A DNA stretch of 64,000 nt from Solenopsis invicta (lineage: Eukaryota; Arthropoda; Insecta; Hymenoptera; Formicidae): contig NC_052667.1 in NCBI RefSeq assembly GCF_016802725.1, positions 24,078,346 to 24,142,345 on the forward strand. The letters are read 5' to 3'. A program made the position numbers and the translations under genes. This document shows positions 1-12,250 of this stretch, piece by piece. The stretch's first letter is position 1. Each line of letters begins with the position of its first letter. The notes beneath the pieces are model-generated. The model did no database searches. It was not told the DNA's origin and saw only the letters and a program-made list of their open reading frames with translations.

Positions 1-3000
1 AGAGTTGGCTCTAAATATCGACGTGGAAGGACAAAGAGTTGATTAAAAATATCCCGTTCACGCGTTTTTATAACGGTACAACGCATCACCCGTGTCGGAA
101 ATTAACCCTATACAAAACAAAACACACGTTATGAATATTTTTTTTCTATATTTAATGTAGAATATATATCTATCAATTTGAAGATATAATGCACAACTGA
201 GCGATTAATTAATTGCTAATAACTAATTAATTTGTTTCGTTATTCAAATTATATATATTATATTTAAATTATTGTCACGTTATGCATGATTTCAGTTAAT
301 ATAAAAAAGTTTATAATTACATAATTATGATATTTATTAAATAAAAAAGCGATTTAAAATTTAAAGAATCAAAATTCTTTTAATATTTTATTCTTTATCA
401 CAACGAGGCGACCATGAAAATTATTTTTAAATATTCTAACAATATCAATAGCGCCAACTTTATTTAATAAATAAATAAGGAAAGGGTTAAGAGCTAAAGT
501 GAGAATCACAACGGAGAATCACCCGCGAGCGCATCTTCGCTTCTTGTTGATCATCCTTTCTGCGTCGTTCGCATCTAACCACTAGCTTTAAGTGTAGCAG
601 GTCAAGTTCAAGAAACGGCATCGTGAAAATACCCGGGGCGAAATTGAAGATTGTTATAGCCTACGTAAAATGGAAACAGTTATGTCACCTCGTCGCCTTG
701 TACTTTGCGAAATACTCTTTTTATACGCGTGACTTTTCGATGAGACCAGGCATTCCTGTTATTCCGTAATAATATTCCCATAATAAAACATGTTGCCTTT
801 ACTGCTTGAAGGATTATGGAATTATTTGGTTCTAAGATTCGCGCCGAATTTTTTCAACGAGTCTTTCAATTTTGCAACGCTGTTATTGATTATCTACTTT
901 AAAAAAATATTTATGATCTTTTTTAATCGATGTTTTTTTTAAACCTGTATTAAATTACGTATCGGAAATTAAGGATTGCATATTGGAGATTAGAGTTCAA
1001 CCAATCAGAATGAAACGGATTACAATTATCATTGTGAACCTTGATCGAATTTAGTCTGCAATTAGCTATTCTCAATCTCCGGTGCATAATCTGATACGGG
1101 TCTTAATATTAGTCAGAATATTATCGTAAATCAGGAAAAACCTTCATGAGGAAACAATAAAATTCTGCATTGTCATCATTATCAATTCACGAAGCAGCAT
1201 AAAAAATTTGGCAAAATAAAATTTGGATTAAAAGAATGTAAAAACTCATTTAAAAGTAGGACTCAATGACTTTTTATTATAAACCTGCATAAATAAAAGT
1301 ACTACACTAATCTAATTTAATTTAACAGAATCAGTGATTCGTGGACTTATAAATGTATGAATAATAATTTTAATAACAAGTTTTATCGTATCAACATCGA
1401 TAATGGATTTTTTGTGAAATTCAATTACCAAAGATATAGAAATAAGCATACTGTTACATTTGATTACGTATTAAACGATTACAAAATGAATCGAACGACA
1501 GATAAAGCGACTTTCGACGATTGAAAATCCGTACGAGAGTTCACCGCACGATACGTTGCAAACTCGGTTGCGAAACGATCAAAGTTGCTTGCGCAACGTC
1601 GCGTCACAAAGTACGCAATGCCCTAGACCTACGTCTGGTTTCATCAGAAATGATTCGACAAAATCTAAATCACCCCCTCATAAATTTAATAATCACGGTA
1701 CGCGATATCACAATCTTTCGATATTTGCGGATTTACTTTAATCAAATCTAGAATTTTTATATCGCAAATGTATCTGTGAAATCTGTCTGTGAAAAAAAAA
1801 ATTATCTAAATGATTCACACTGAAATCGTGATAATTAATGTTCCTGTCATTATTTCGTTTATTCATTCTCTCGAATTACTCATACTTCGTACATTTAAAA
1901 AAAAAAAAAAAATGATGAGTGTTTCCGTTAAAGATGTATAAGATACAGAGTAAGAAGGAATAATAAGTGACATTTGCATAAGAACTACTTTACTAGAAAT
2001 ACAGTGGTAAAAGAAGAAATCATCATTATGCTCGAAGCTCTCAACTGCTGGCGCCATTAATGGTTACAATTCTGTGTAACCCTTGCTAATTAGCATTCGT
2101 AATTGCCGCCTTCACTGTTACAGCATATTTATTTTTTTGCATAAATGATAAATAAACGCGAAAGTCGTATTAGTTGCAATACCATCGGCGGCGGCGCGAC
2201 ATCCGCGATACAGCGTTCACGAGCGCAATAAACCGCGTGCCTACCGCATGCAATTCGACATTACGCGTATAACTGCATACGTCGTGATAAAAATAAACTT
2301 CTAGCCGGCGCGCGTATTTATCCGCCACGGGACACGTGGTTCCGATCGTCACTTATTATTGACTGTGCTTATTCAGCGTCCGCAAATACAATTTCGCCGG
2401 ACGTTTAGCGACGCCAAGGGGGAAAACCGGTTCCGCGTGCGGCGAGTCTTGATCTTTTACGGCAACGATTTCACGAGGAAGAAAAAAGAAAAGAAGGTCC
2501 GACTTTTTCCGAGCTATTCTATCTCTCGCTGGACGTCAGCGGCGAGGAGAACGATCGACGTTGCGAGCTGCGAACACGGTCAATCGCGCGAAGAAAAAAG
2601 CTGGTTACCCGTCCTTGAGGTTCGAAGGAAACTATCAAAATTCTGTGTCGCGACGTGCATCGCGAACTTTCTCACGGTTGGAATTTCTACGACAGAATTA
2701 GAGATAACTTTTCTTTAACGCGTAAACTCGGTGAAAAAAATTTAATATTAAAGTGACCAAACGAGAGAACTCTTGCGAAACTTTTGATGAGAAGATTTTA
2801 TTCATTCTGTGTTGAAAAATAAAAACAACACACAGAAAAAAAACATGTAATGCATACACATTGTAAAAGCGTGGTAAAGTGTCCAGACAAATATGAGTAG
2901 ACTCTGTATACGGGGTGTCCGTGAGAAAGATATTTTATAGCGCGTGTCTCTATCAGGGAATTCGGGTTAAACTCCGTTTGGTAAGAGATTAGATTTATAC

Positions 3001-6000
3001 TTGTAAAATCTTGTGCCTTAATTGCTTCAAACTTAAATTTACTTTAATAACTTCAGCCAAAATCTAATTACAATCAACATTTTTATAAGACATTTTAAAC
3101 TTTTCTATAAAAAAATTAATCTCATATTTCCAGTGAAAATATATGCCTGCTGTTAATTCAAAATACTTATATATTCATCTGTGTAAAAAGGTCATACTGA
3201 AGTAGCAAGGAATTTATCATTCCGTTATCGTAACGCAAACTTTATGCATTATGTGTGCGCAGTACGTAGTATAGTGAAATTACACAACGTAACATGAATT
3301 ATATTTATAAGGAAAGCAGGATATTTTTATCGAACAATCAAAAGGATAACAAAACTTGAATCGCAATTAGCTCTTGTAACTTCAAAGAAATCGACTCCCC
3401 GTACAAACAAAACAGTAATTGTTCACACATTTTCTCTCTAGTTATATTATCTTTAACATATAAATATTTTCTTTCAATATAATAAATACTAACATAAATT
3501 TGTTGACAAAAAAGACATTCTTGTTTTGAAAATATCCTTATTTTTTTCGAAATGTTAAACATTGAAAGTAGATTACATTGCGTTAAACAAACAATTTACA
3601 TACCTGAAGAAATTTCGTATAGTTTCATCAAGAAAAATATATTCTCATTATTTAATAATAATTTTCATGGATTGAGAGGAAAAAGTATCGAATAGAAAAT
3701 AATATCTTCAAATCAAGAATGAGAATTTTTTAATATGTACTATTATTATCAAAACAATTATATTATACTCTTCATATATATATACTATTATAATATTAAA
3801 ATAAAAATATATGATTTTACTGAAATTTAAGATTATCAAATTTTTTAAAGAAAATTAAATTATATATAAACAAGATTGTGTCATTATTTCATGTATAATT
3901 TTTTGCTTATGTATGAAACAATGATTGTTAAAGAAAATATATTAGTTTCAATTTGATACTGTTTTCTTTTGTAAATATAAAAATATTTAAAATAAAATGT
4001 AATATATTACTCTTGTTCCAAAACAATAAATCAATCTTATTTATTTCGACGAAGGAGAATAGAAATTATAAACCTCGTCTTAATACTGCTTTATTATCTT
4101 TACATTGAGTAAGGTTGCAATAAGATTAAGTACCTCAAGAATATTTTTATTTGTTATTAGAAATCCTTTCTGTGAGTATATTACTTGAGAAACTCAAACG
4201 TAAATATCGATATCTCCTGAAGCTACGGGAGCTAAGCGAGGCGTTTATTTCGAATGGGCCGAGAAATCTGGTAGCAGCTGTTAAAACAACTCGGTACCGA
4301 TATCTAATCTCACCTCATTTCTAATAAGCTAGTGTAATACGACAAAACCGTTTTCAAAATAAACGCCTCGAGCAAGCTGGAAAAAAACTCAAGATACACG
4401 CCGCGCAAAGCTATAGGGTTGGCCGATTACCATGAGAATCGAGACGGCAGGACGATCGGATGTGCCGCACTTCGCAAGACGGCTGTGTCTGCCGGTTCGC
4501 CAAACCTACGAAAAAATCGCACGTGCAAAAGTGGCGGCATTTTTTCTGATTCCTCACTCCCCCCCCCCTCCCCATTCCTCCCCCTTTCGATTGTTCTTTT
4601 ATCGCGTCATGCTTTTGCGAGGATCGACGGAGACCGCGCCATTCTTTCTCCATCGGAACCCGCAAACGCGAAAGCCATAGGCGCAGGATGCGCTCGATGA
4701 AAATTATGCGCATAACGATTTTCCTCGGGTGCATAAAGAGAGTGAATACAAGTCGTTTTTCATGCCGGCGTACGTTTCAATGCTTTCACGCAGACACTAC
4801 GTACATACACAATACCTGCGACATAACGCGCGCGCGGGGATGACGCATCAAGACCGGCCGGCGCTGGCATTGTTAAGAGTCACCGTTAAAAAGTCGCTTC
4901 TTGGCAATTTTGTAAACGGTGAACGTAACATTTTTCTAAGAGCGAGACTTGCAAAGTCTATATTATCTTATTTTCTTCTCGCTCGTGCGCTCTACCGTCG
5001 ATTGAAGCGATACACGTAATAATGTAACGACGACGCGCAGTTACGTCACCGGCGCTGTCGATACAAACTTTGTATTGTTTCTACACCCATCCGTTATCCG
5101 AAACCGATTTGCTACAGTGTGTCTCGCGAATTGAAGTCGCCTTGTGGGAAGCTTCATGAAATTTCATGGCGCGTCGAAACGCGCGCGAGAATTAATGTTT
5201 ATCAACGTTCCATCTTTTTTGGACGACTTATATCGTGATATTATGCAACGGTTCGTGCGATACGGATGAAGAGATTTAAACGACCTTCTCTTTTCAATAT
5301 GATACGAAGTCGTGCACAGCAGTACACATTTTTTTGCTTTTTTTAATGCTGTACACGTTTTTCAATTATATATCATATTAAAGATCGTACACGTTAATTT
5401 TCTCAAATAAATTGCCTCCGTGTTTGAAATGCGTTGCCAATAATGCACATATTAAACTAAACTACTCTCTTACACTAGGCACAGCGTTTTTCAACTAGCG
5501 CTTCGCGAAGTGATAAACGCTTCTTAGATTTTTAATTTGTTTTGATCGGGATCGAGTAAGTTAATATTTAATATTTTTTAAATAAATGAAGTTGAAGTTA
5601 ATAGTTTATAAAACTAATTTAGTTACACGAGCAAAAAACTAACTCAGTTAAAAGTTACGTTAAGATTAAATTAAGCTAAATTAAAAGTTAATTTTGAAAA
5701 GGATTATTTATATTAAATTAAAATTCGCAAGTTATACTAATCAAAGTAATTATAATATGAATCATCAAATAAATTTACTTTTTATTTTATTTGTAAATTA
5801 ATCTATGTAAAAAATGAAAAGAATATTTGTTATATAGAAATGTATTTTTTCTTTTATAATCTTTTACATAAACAAATTTTAAACTTGGGAAATAAAGTTA
5901 AGAAGTTTGAAGTTTGTGTTTCAAAAATTAAACTAAATCATTTAAAATTACCTAAGTTAAAAGTTATTAACTTTTCAATTTTGCTATTTAAACTTTTTAA

Positions 6001-6501
6001 CTGCACCGAGGAAAAATTTGTTTAAAAAGTGAAATAGTACCGATACAATCAACTAAACATTGGATCGATTCAACCATTATTTAGATGCACAAAAAAAAGT
6101 TTATTTATGTCAAACCATTCACATTTTTAACCAAGACTTAATTAAACCAACTCTATATATAGTTGCACGTATCGGACTAAATATTTTAGTTTTTCAACAA
6201 TTCTTTTTCACGGTGTAGTTGCCACTTAACCTTGATTTTTATTCTATATTGAAACAGACAGTTCTGTCTATTATATCTTATTAAACATCAGTTTTGATTT
6301 ACATTTCCGTCTGCTTCGTATCGTAAATAGAGGCACGGGAATTTAAACGATGAGGACACGCGCGCGTCTTAACGGTTCCGGCAATTTTCCACCTGCCTCT
6401 CTCCGCCTGTCGCTCTCAATCAAGAGAGCGCTCGGCCCTCCGCGAAGAGCATTTGAAAAACGCCACACCGTCGTAAAGCGAAACATCATCATCTCACTCA
6501 C
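1..6501. other. AT-rich non-coding stretch, left edge
   Basis: I see no supportable coding exon here. Sequence is mostly AT-rich, with GC-richer blocks at about 2160-2720 and 4390-5230 that look like promoter or enhancer islands; the longest frame in the first (2359-2718) begins with TTG and has no ATG-led, spliced or family-like content. If the minus-strand exon at 6502-6609 is real, all of this lies inside that gene's first intron. A small inverted-repeat element occupies about 6002-6218. A run of C residues lies near 4558. Confidence 0.5.
6002..6218. mobile_element. Small inverted-repeat element (family G, copy 1)
   Basis: The ends are inverted: CACCGAGGAAAAA on the left and TTTTTCACGGTGTA on the right. 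The interior (CAATCAACTAAACATTGG, then TTCAACCATTATTTAG and GCACAAAAAAA) is recognisably repeated at 38184-38571. Short length, inverted ends and no coding capacity fit a non-autonomous DNA transposon (MITE). The superfamily is not assigned. Confidence 0.55.
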
Positions 6502-6609
6502 CTTTCGGCTGCGACAGGTCTGGGGATTCGAGCACTCCGATGACCGTCGACTCCGATTAGTCTTGTAAATATCCCATTCGTTTTTCACTACTGGCATCAT
6601 AAACGCCAT
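6502..6609 (-). CDS. First coding exon of an unidentified gene (partial)
   Basis: Reading the minus strand, an ATG at 6609 opens 36 codons that end exactly at a strong donor (AAAG followed by GTGAGTGAG). The peptide begins MAFMMPVVKNEWDIYK and continues through an RSRRSSEC basic-serine stretch to SRK; the exon ends in phase 0. Its low-bias composition is unlike the arginine-rich chance frames nearby, and it sits just downstream (on its own strand) of a GC-rich promoter-like block. I do not recognise the family. RRSSEC could be a basophilic kinase site, but that is inference. No next exon is visible to the left, so the rest of the gene is probably outside the window. Confidence 0.6.
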
Positions 6610-6692
6610 CTCGTAGGCTTTTATTATCTCGTCTCCGTTTCACACGTCGTCTCTGCTCCAGTCGCGTCGCTCTTTTTTCTTCCTCTTCCTTC

Positions 6693-6729
<37 letters not shown>

Positions 6730-7520
6730 CTGTCGCGCTTCCGTAGGGTATAGAAAGTTTTTAACAGCTCGCCGCGCAAAGCAAAAGAGAAAAGGCCGAT
6801 CTTTACACTGACGTGTCTGGTAGCTGTCCTGTCCTGGTCTGCAACTCTCGCCTAAGGATTCTCCGTCGCCAATTCGCGATCGCACAATTCCGCTTGCACG
6901 CTGAAATCGCGGTGTCGATGTCGATTCGCGTCGACGGCAAATACGTCAGGCAGATCTCGAACTGGAAAACTTCATACACGTCGCGCTCACACGAGTGCGA
7001 TATGTCTTTTCTTTTCTTTTTTATTTTTGTCTTTTTTCTGGCTCTTTCTATCGAGCTACGGCGTGTTTCGCCTGTGTTCCGGTAATTCTGAACTCACACG
7101 TCCGTACAATGCGGCAGTCCGCTACGGAATAAGCACGCCGGTCCGCGCGTGGATAAGCGAGGCTCTCGCAACTCACGGCGCCAGCGGTGGGGACGGACGA
7201 GCGCATCCATTGGCTGTCGTTGAGGCGGGACACCTACGTCACGGGTTACCATTGATTTTTCAATGTTGATACACACAGCGGCGTGGTGACGTGCCGGATT
7301 GAATTTTTGGCGGCGGCGCGCGCCACCGCGAGTCTCGCACGTAGGCGCACGCTGGAGCGTGCGTGCGTGCGTGCGTGCGTGCACGTCGCGTCGCGGGGGT
7401 AGATTCATTAAATGCACCAGACTCCGATTCCCGAAGGATCCGGATAACACCGGGAGAAAGCCGGCATCGCACTCGACGACCACCGCGCCGATCAGCTGTT
7501 GACGATTTCTTCGCGATCCG
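6610..7520 (-). promoter_or_regulatory. GC-rich promoter and 5' UTR block
   Basis: A CpG-rich block lies directly upstream of the minus-strand exon at 6502-6609. It contains a CT/GA microsatellite at about 6695-6727 and a GTGC tandem repeat at about 7357-7383. Frames on both strands here are arginine- and cysteine-rich and overlap in every phase, as expected for non-coding GC-rich DNA. Promoter role is inferred from position and composition; no start site was mapped. Confidence 0.45.
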
Positions 7521-10500
7521 AAACGATCCCGAACGTGATATCGTACGATATTATGATATTGTACGAATATTCATATAATGTTATGAATATTCGGGAATAT
7601 CCATATGATATCTTGTGTTATTAGAAATAAATCCTCCAACGAACGACGAACGACGTACAACGTTGATTTTTAACATCAAACACTTGAGCACTTATCGAGT
7701 TCCACACACACAAACACACACGTATATACACAAAAAGTTTAATTCTTGTTAAACCGAAGTTGACTTGAAAAATGATTTTGTTATTTAACATGTAACATGA
7801 TAAAAGATTGGCAGTAAATATTTATGTATTTCAATATCAGAGCGCTGAATATTAAATAAAATACTGTAAGTAAAGCTGCTGTTTCGTTACGTTTATATAT
7901 TTTAATCTAGAAATGGAAGATACAACGAAAATATATTATTAAAGCCGTATTTATGCCATGAAACGTAATACATTTAGTAAATATCATTTAAAATTTTAAT
8001 GTTAATTACAACCGCAAATGAGAAGTTTTATATTTATGCCTAGGAAAAACAGCCATGTCATGCAATATGACTGCTAAAATATTGCAGTGGTAACCAAAAA
8101 CTAAGCAAATACTAATTTGAGAAACGTAAATGGAAAGAAAAAGGTTTATTAATATTTTAAAATATTCTCTCTAAAGAGAAGAAAAACGTTATATACTCTA
8201 AGATAGAATATTCGTGCAAATGGTACAACCATAAATATTTGCAAAAATTAAAGAAAAGTTGTATGTTTTATTGCACAAAATGTATGAAACAAGTAGCACA
8301 ATTAATAAAATTGCGCACTGCAATATGTAATGCTTTAACATAATCGTGAAACATAGATTAGATGTAAAGTACTTTGATACGATATCCCAAAAAAAACGTG
8401 GTAGTTATCGATAAGACGCGATGGACGAACAGGCAAGGAATAAGAATCCAATTCAAGCAACGCGCAAATTATATATAGTTTGGCCTATAAGCAGCTCGTA
8501 AAATTTATACGAGCAACATTTTTTCAACTCTAAATTCGAAATCGGATCTTAATATAGCACGTTTTAAATTTAAATATTAAATCCTTCAGATAAATGTTTC
8601 AGATATGAATATATGGACAGATACACAGCGCAGAGAACTAAAAATAAGTAAAAGTTATCTTCTGCTCTTTAACAGGGAGGGGATAATTTTGTATTCTTCG
8701 GTGAGCGCGGCGAAAAGAGCTCACGACGCAAAAACGCGCGCCGATTATGTAATACTGTACGGTCATGTTAATTTATTTACCTCGCAGCTATATCTGAATG
8801 CGAGATCTATAAGGTATAATAGAAAGGAGATGAAAAATTGACCGGATATTCTGAAAAGGAATCGCTAGCAATCCCCATCATTGATTTGTTCCCGATGACC
8901 TCGACCCTCAGTGGGAAAATGCGTATCTGTACGGGATCGATCTCGCAAAAAACAGGAGACACGACAGGAGAGGGGCTTACTGTTTGGCCATGAACTCCGT
9001 TTTCGAAATATTTTGAAGAGAAGCTTATTTTGTGATGCGCAATTGTTTAAAAAAGACGCACTTGTCTTACAGCTTTGTTAAATTCTGGTTCGTATTGTTG
9101 TTTGAATTATTAAAGTAATGTTTAACATTTAGAAGCCTCAAGTAAGTTTCATTAAATCGCGACATTTCAATGCTCTAGTAAACATCGACTTACGCTGGGA
9201 AAATAATAATTATTTTATAAGATCCTCGTACAAAGATGCGTAAACTTTTCCAAGCGACATCTTCGTTATATTAACGGCAGTGTTATAATAATACTATTAC
9301 TTATTAATTAGCGACTTGAACCGTCGCAAACCGCTGATGAAATTAATTTCTCCGACTTTGAGAACGAAATTTTCGGCAACTGCACGCATCAACAAATTAA
9401 TCATCGTAACGCTAGATAAATATGTTCTGACGATAACAAACTTCGCACTAGTAATTAATTAGCAGTAAATCTGTCGGGGCAGTAAATTGCTCCCGTGACA
9501 AGTTAATATGGATAATATAATCAAGAAAATATTATTTTGTAGCAAACATACGCGTGCGTGTTTATTTCTAATTCTTTAAATAAATAATTTAACGCCTCTC
9601 TCTCTCTCTCTCGATATCGCGCAGGAATGAATAAACGAAAGAAATTTTGCGGATTTTGCGGTTTTGCGCGCTTATCTTGCAGACGGAGGAACGATTAAAA
9701 TCGCGTTCAGTACGACAGTCGAGTGCATATTATTTTATTGCGCATCGGAAATGGCTTTACGAGTAACTCGAATTCATTTAAACTTGTTGAAATATAGCCC
9801 TCTGACAATATACATATACCAGAAATCGGAAATCAATATTCTACCTACACTTCCTGGAGCATCATAGCTGGTTATTGCATAGTGTATGCGTACTATGAAG
9901 AACATGCGCAAACAATGGCCCCGTAACGCTATTCACAGACGTTTCTGAATAACCCGAGTGTTAAAAAATATATGTATGTGCTCCTATATGTTATTTGTAT
10001 GCTGCGTCACATCGGTATCGTGAAAACGAAACGAAAACGTCACGCAATGAACAAGAAACCTGCTGGATTATTCTATTTACTATTCAATATGCAAAGTTTA
10101 CAAAAAAAAAAAAATATACATACATTTCATACATTAATACGTTCATTGATAAAAGATAAAAATAGACATCATCGGGAATAAATTTTGAGTTGTAATTATC
10201 AACACATGATAATTTTGGCATGTTAGATTGCTCCGAGCTAGGTATTATCGACTGCTATCTTATCAACATTGAATAAGAAAACTTGTGTTACTGATCATCG
10301 ATAAGATCAAATGTGACAAAAATTTAACTCGAACTAATAAAAAGTTTTACATTATTAATTTGTAATAAATGTTTGAAAACTGATTGAAAATTACTATTTC
10401 ATCTTTAGTTATCCAAATAATATTATTGTAATTTCAAGCAACATAATTTAAATTACATAAAACACAGTAGTTAAGAAATTAAACATTTCTGTGCATTTCC

Positions 10501-11121
10501 GTAAAAAAAATATTTTTTAGGTGGCTACTAAAGCAAAATTAAAATACAATCAATTCTAATGAATTTTCTCTCACTTGAAATTAGTGTATTATGTGAGCAT
10601 TATATTATTCCTAGAAGCTCTCTCTAATACGTTGATTATCTTTTTCTTATTAGAGCATATCTAAAAGTTCAATGAACACGTTGTACCGCTTCAAAACATA
10701 GGAGAAAACTAGGAGTTACATAGGCTCTTCAAGACACATTTTTAATAAGTGAAAAATTCTTTCACTTAATATCACAAATGATTCAGCAATCGTGGAAGTT
10801 TTATTATTGAACGATGCTCGTTACGGCATTATCAAATCATATCGCAAGAGTTATAAAATTCAGGCTTGCCTGACGATACTCATGTTCACCGAGACGGCTT
10901 TCGTGAGGAAAATGAGTGATGGATTCAACCCTCTATATCGATTTTCCGCTCAAGTTACTCTAGAGACCGTCCCGCTTGCTACTTAAGTGTCCCCTAGCTA
11001 CCGATGAAACGCAGAAGAAAGGGGGAAGTGTCTTCTGCGGATTTTTAGTAAACTAAAGAACGCTCGCGATACCGGACTGTCGGGAGACGTTAAGGGAATA
11101 AATTATAAATACGAGGAATAC
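7521..11121. other. AT-rich intergenic stretch
   Basis: No supportable gene. There is a cluster of palindromic AATATTC-type words at about 7540-7620, which resembles the AT-rich repeat at 11575-12000, and a short CT repeat near 9597-9613. The ORFs at 8605, 9664 and 9972 show no family features and no usable splice context. Confidence 0.45.
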
Positions 11122-11178
11122 ATGAAGGGTTTGTGCAACAGGACTAAATGGCGAGCTTTTACTGTGCTCATTCTTCTA
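11122..11178 (+). CDS. Possible signal-peptide first exon (orphan)
   Basis: ATG at 11122 opens 19 codons, MKGLCNRTKWRAFTVLILL, which run straight into a consensus donor (GTAAGTAAA) in phase 0. A short basic N-terminus followed by a hydrophobic core ending at an exon junction is typical of insect secreted-protein first exons. The 130 bases upstream are less AT-rich than the surroundings, as in a promoter. No matching second exon was found downstream on the plus strand before the CIMIP2 gene, so this may be chance, or the gene's remaining exons may be too short or divergent to spot. Confidence 0.3.
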
Positions 11179-11574
11179 GTAAGTAAAATAAAAATATATG
11201 TATAATAGCTACTCGCTACATAAATCATCATGCTGCATCTAGTGTTCAAAACAATTTGCACTGCGTGTAAAAAAAAAATATTACTTGTAATATTACATTG
11301 ATTTATAATCTTCGAGTTTTCAATTTTCTTATCGAGCGTAGAAAAAATATATGTAGTAACGCAGTTACTGTAAATCGTTACATTGAGTGTTACATGGAAA
11401 AAATGAGCACAGGGTCGCTATTAATGCTAGTACAAACTACTGTACTAAGAAAGCAACGAGTCTAACGACCACTAATGTCTCAGCGTTTTTATATAAACTT
11501 GTTTGCCAGGTGACGGTCCCAATTATGGGTCATTTAAGGTTAAAATAATTTTTATTAATTCGTGTAAATTTAAC

Positions 11575-12010
11575 GGTCAAACATAAGCGCTACAATAATA
11601 TTTAATATTAAATAATATTGCTAAAATATTAATAAAAAATGGTTGTGTGTTCACTCTTGATAATAATATGAATATTATATAAGAAAAAAGTAAACATTAT
11701 TTATTTCAATATTTTAATTTTCAATTTTAATTTATCGGAAATATTATAACTTTTAAATTTAATAATTGTAAAGTTTACGGATATTTTATGCATAATAATT
11801 CACATTAATTTTTGACCACATAATATTCGGAGAATATTTTCATAATATTTCACAGATATCGAAATAATATACGAATATGTTTATTTTTATAATATACGAA
11901 TAATATGCAAAAACCAACATATAACATCAACACAAGATTCCCATAATATTAAAAATATTGAATAAAATTCTCAGAATATTATTTTAATATTATTTTTATT
12001 TTAATATTCG
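11575..12010 (+). repeat. AT-rich interspersed repeat (family C, copy 1)
   Basis: This block shares a long colinear match with the reverse complement of about 31525-31945. Shared words include ATATTTAATATTAAAT, TATTTATTTCAATAT, ATTATAACTTTTAAAT and TATGCATAATAATTCACATT. It has no coding capacity and is dense in AATATT palindromes. A SINE-like element begins right at its right-hand end. Confidence 0.55.
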
Positions 12011-12020
12011 TATATTCGTA

Positions 12021-12250
12021 GCGATCGTGGCGCAGAGAGTGGTGCGTCTGCTTCCTGTGCCGAAGATCCGGGTTCAAATCCCACACAAATCCAAAATATC
12101 TTGCCAAGAAAAGATAAGGGCCCTCTAGATAAAGCCGTTCGAAACTGGCGTTTAAATTATAGGTCCCGTATAAATAGAGCACACCACCGAAAAACATTGA
12201 GGAGTCACTACGTTCTGACAAGAGCTAAGGACTGATGAATGAATGAATTC
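12021..12250 (+). mobile_element. tRNA-derived SINE-like element
   Basis: The head carries pol III promoter boxes spaced as in a tRNA: a box A-like TGGCGCAGAGAGTGG at about 12028 and a perfect box B GGGTTCAAATCCC at 12070-12082. The following 150 bases do not belong to a tRNA and form an unrelated body ending near a GAATGAATGAATTCG simple run. No intact cloverleaf closes over the head, so I read it as a SINE and not a tRNA gene. Confidence 0.6.

Noticed and set aside
2359..2718. 119-codon plus frame in a GC-rich island
   Set aside because: It begins with TTG, has no recognisable motif, no convincing splice partners, and its composition fits a CpG-rich island.
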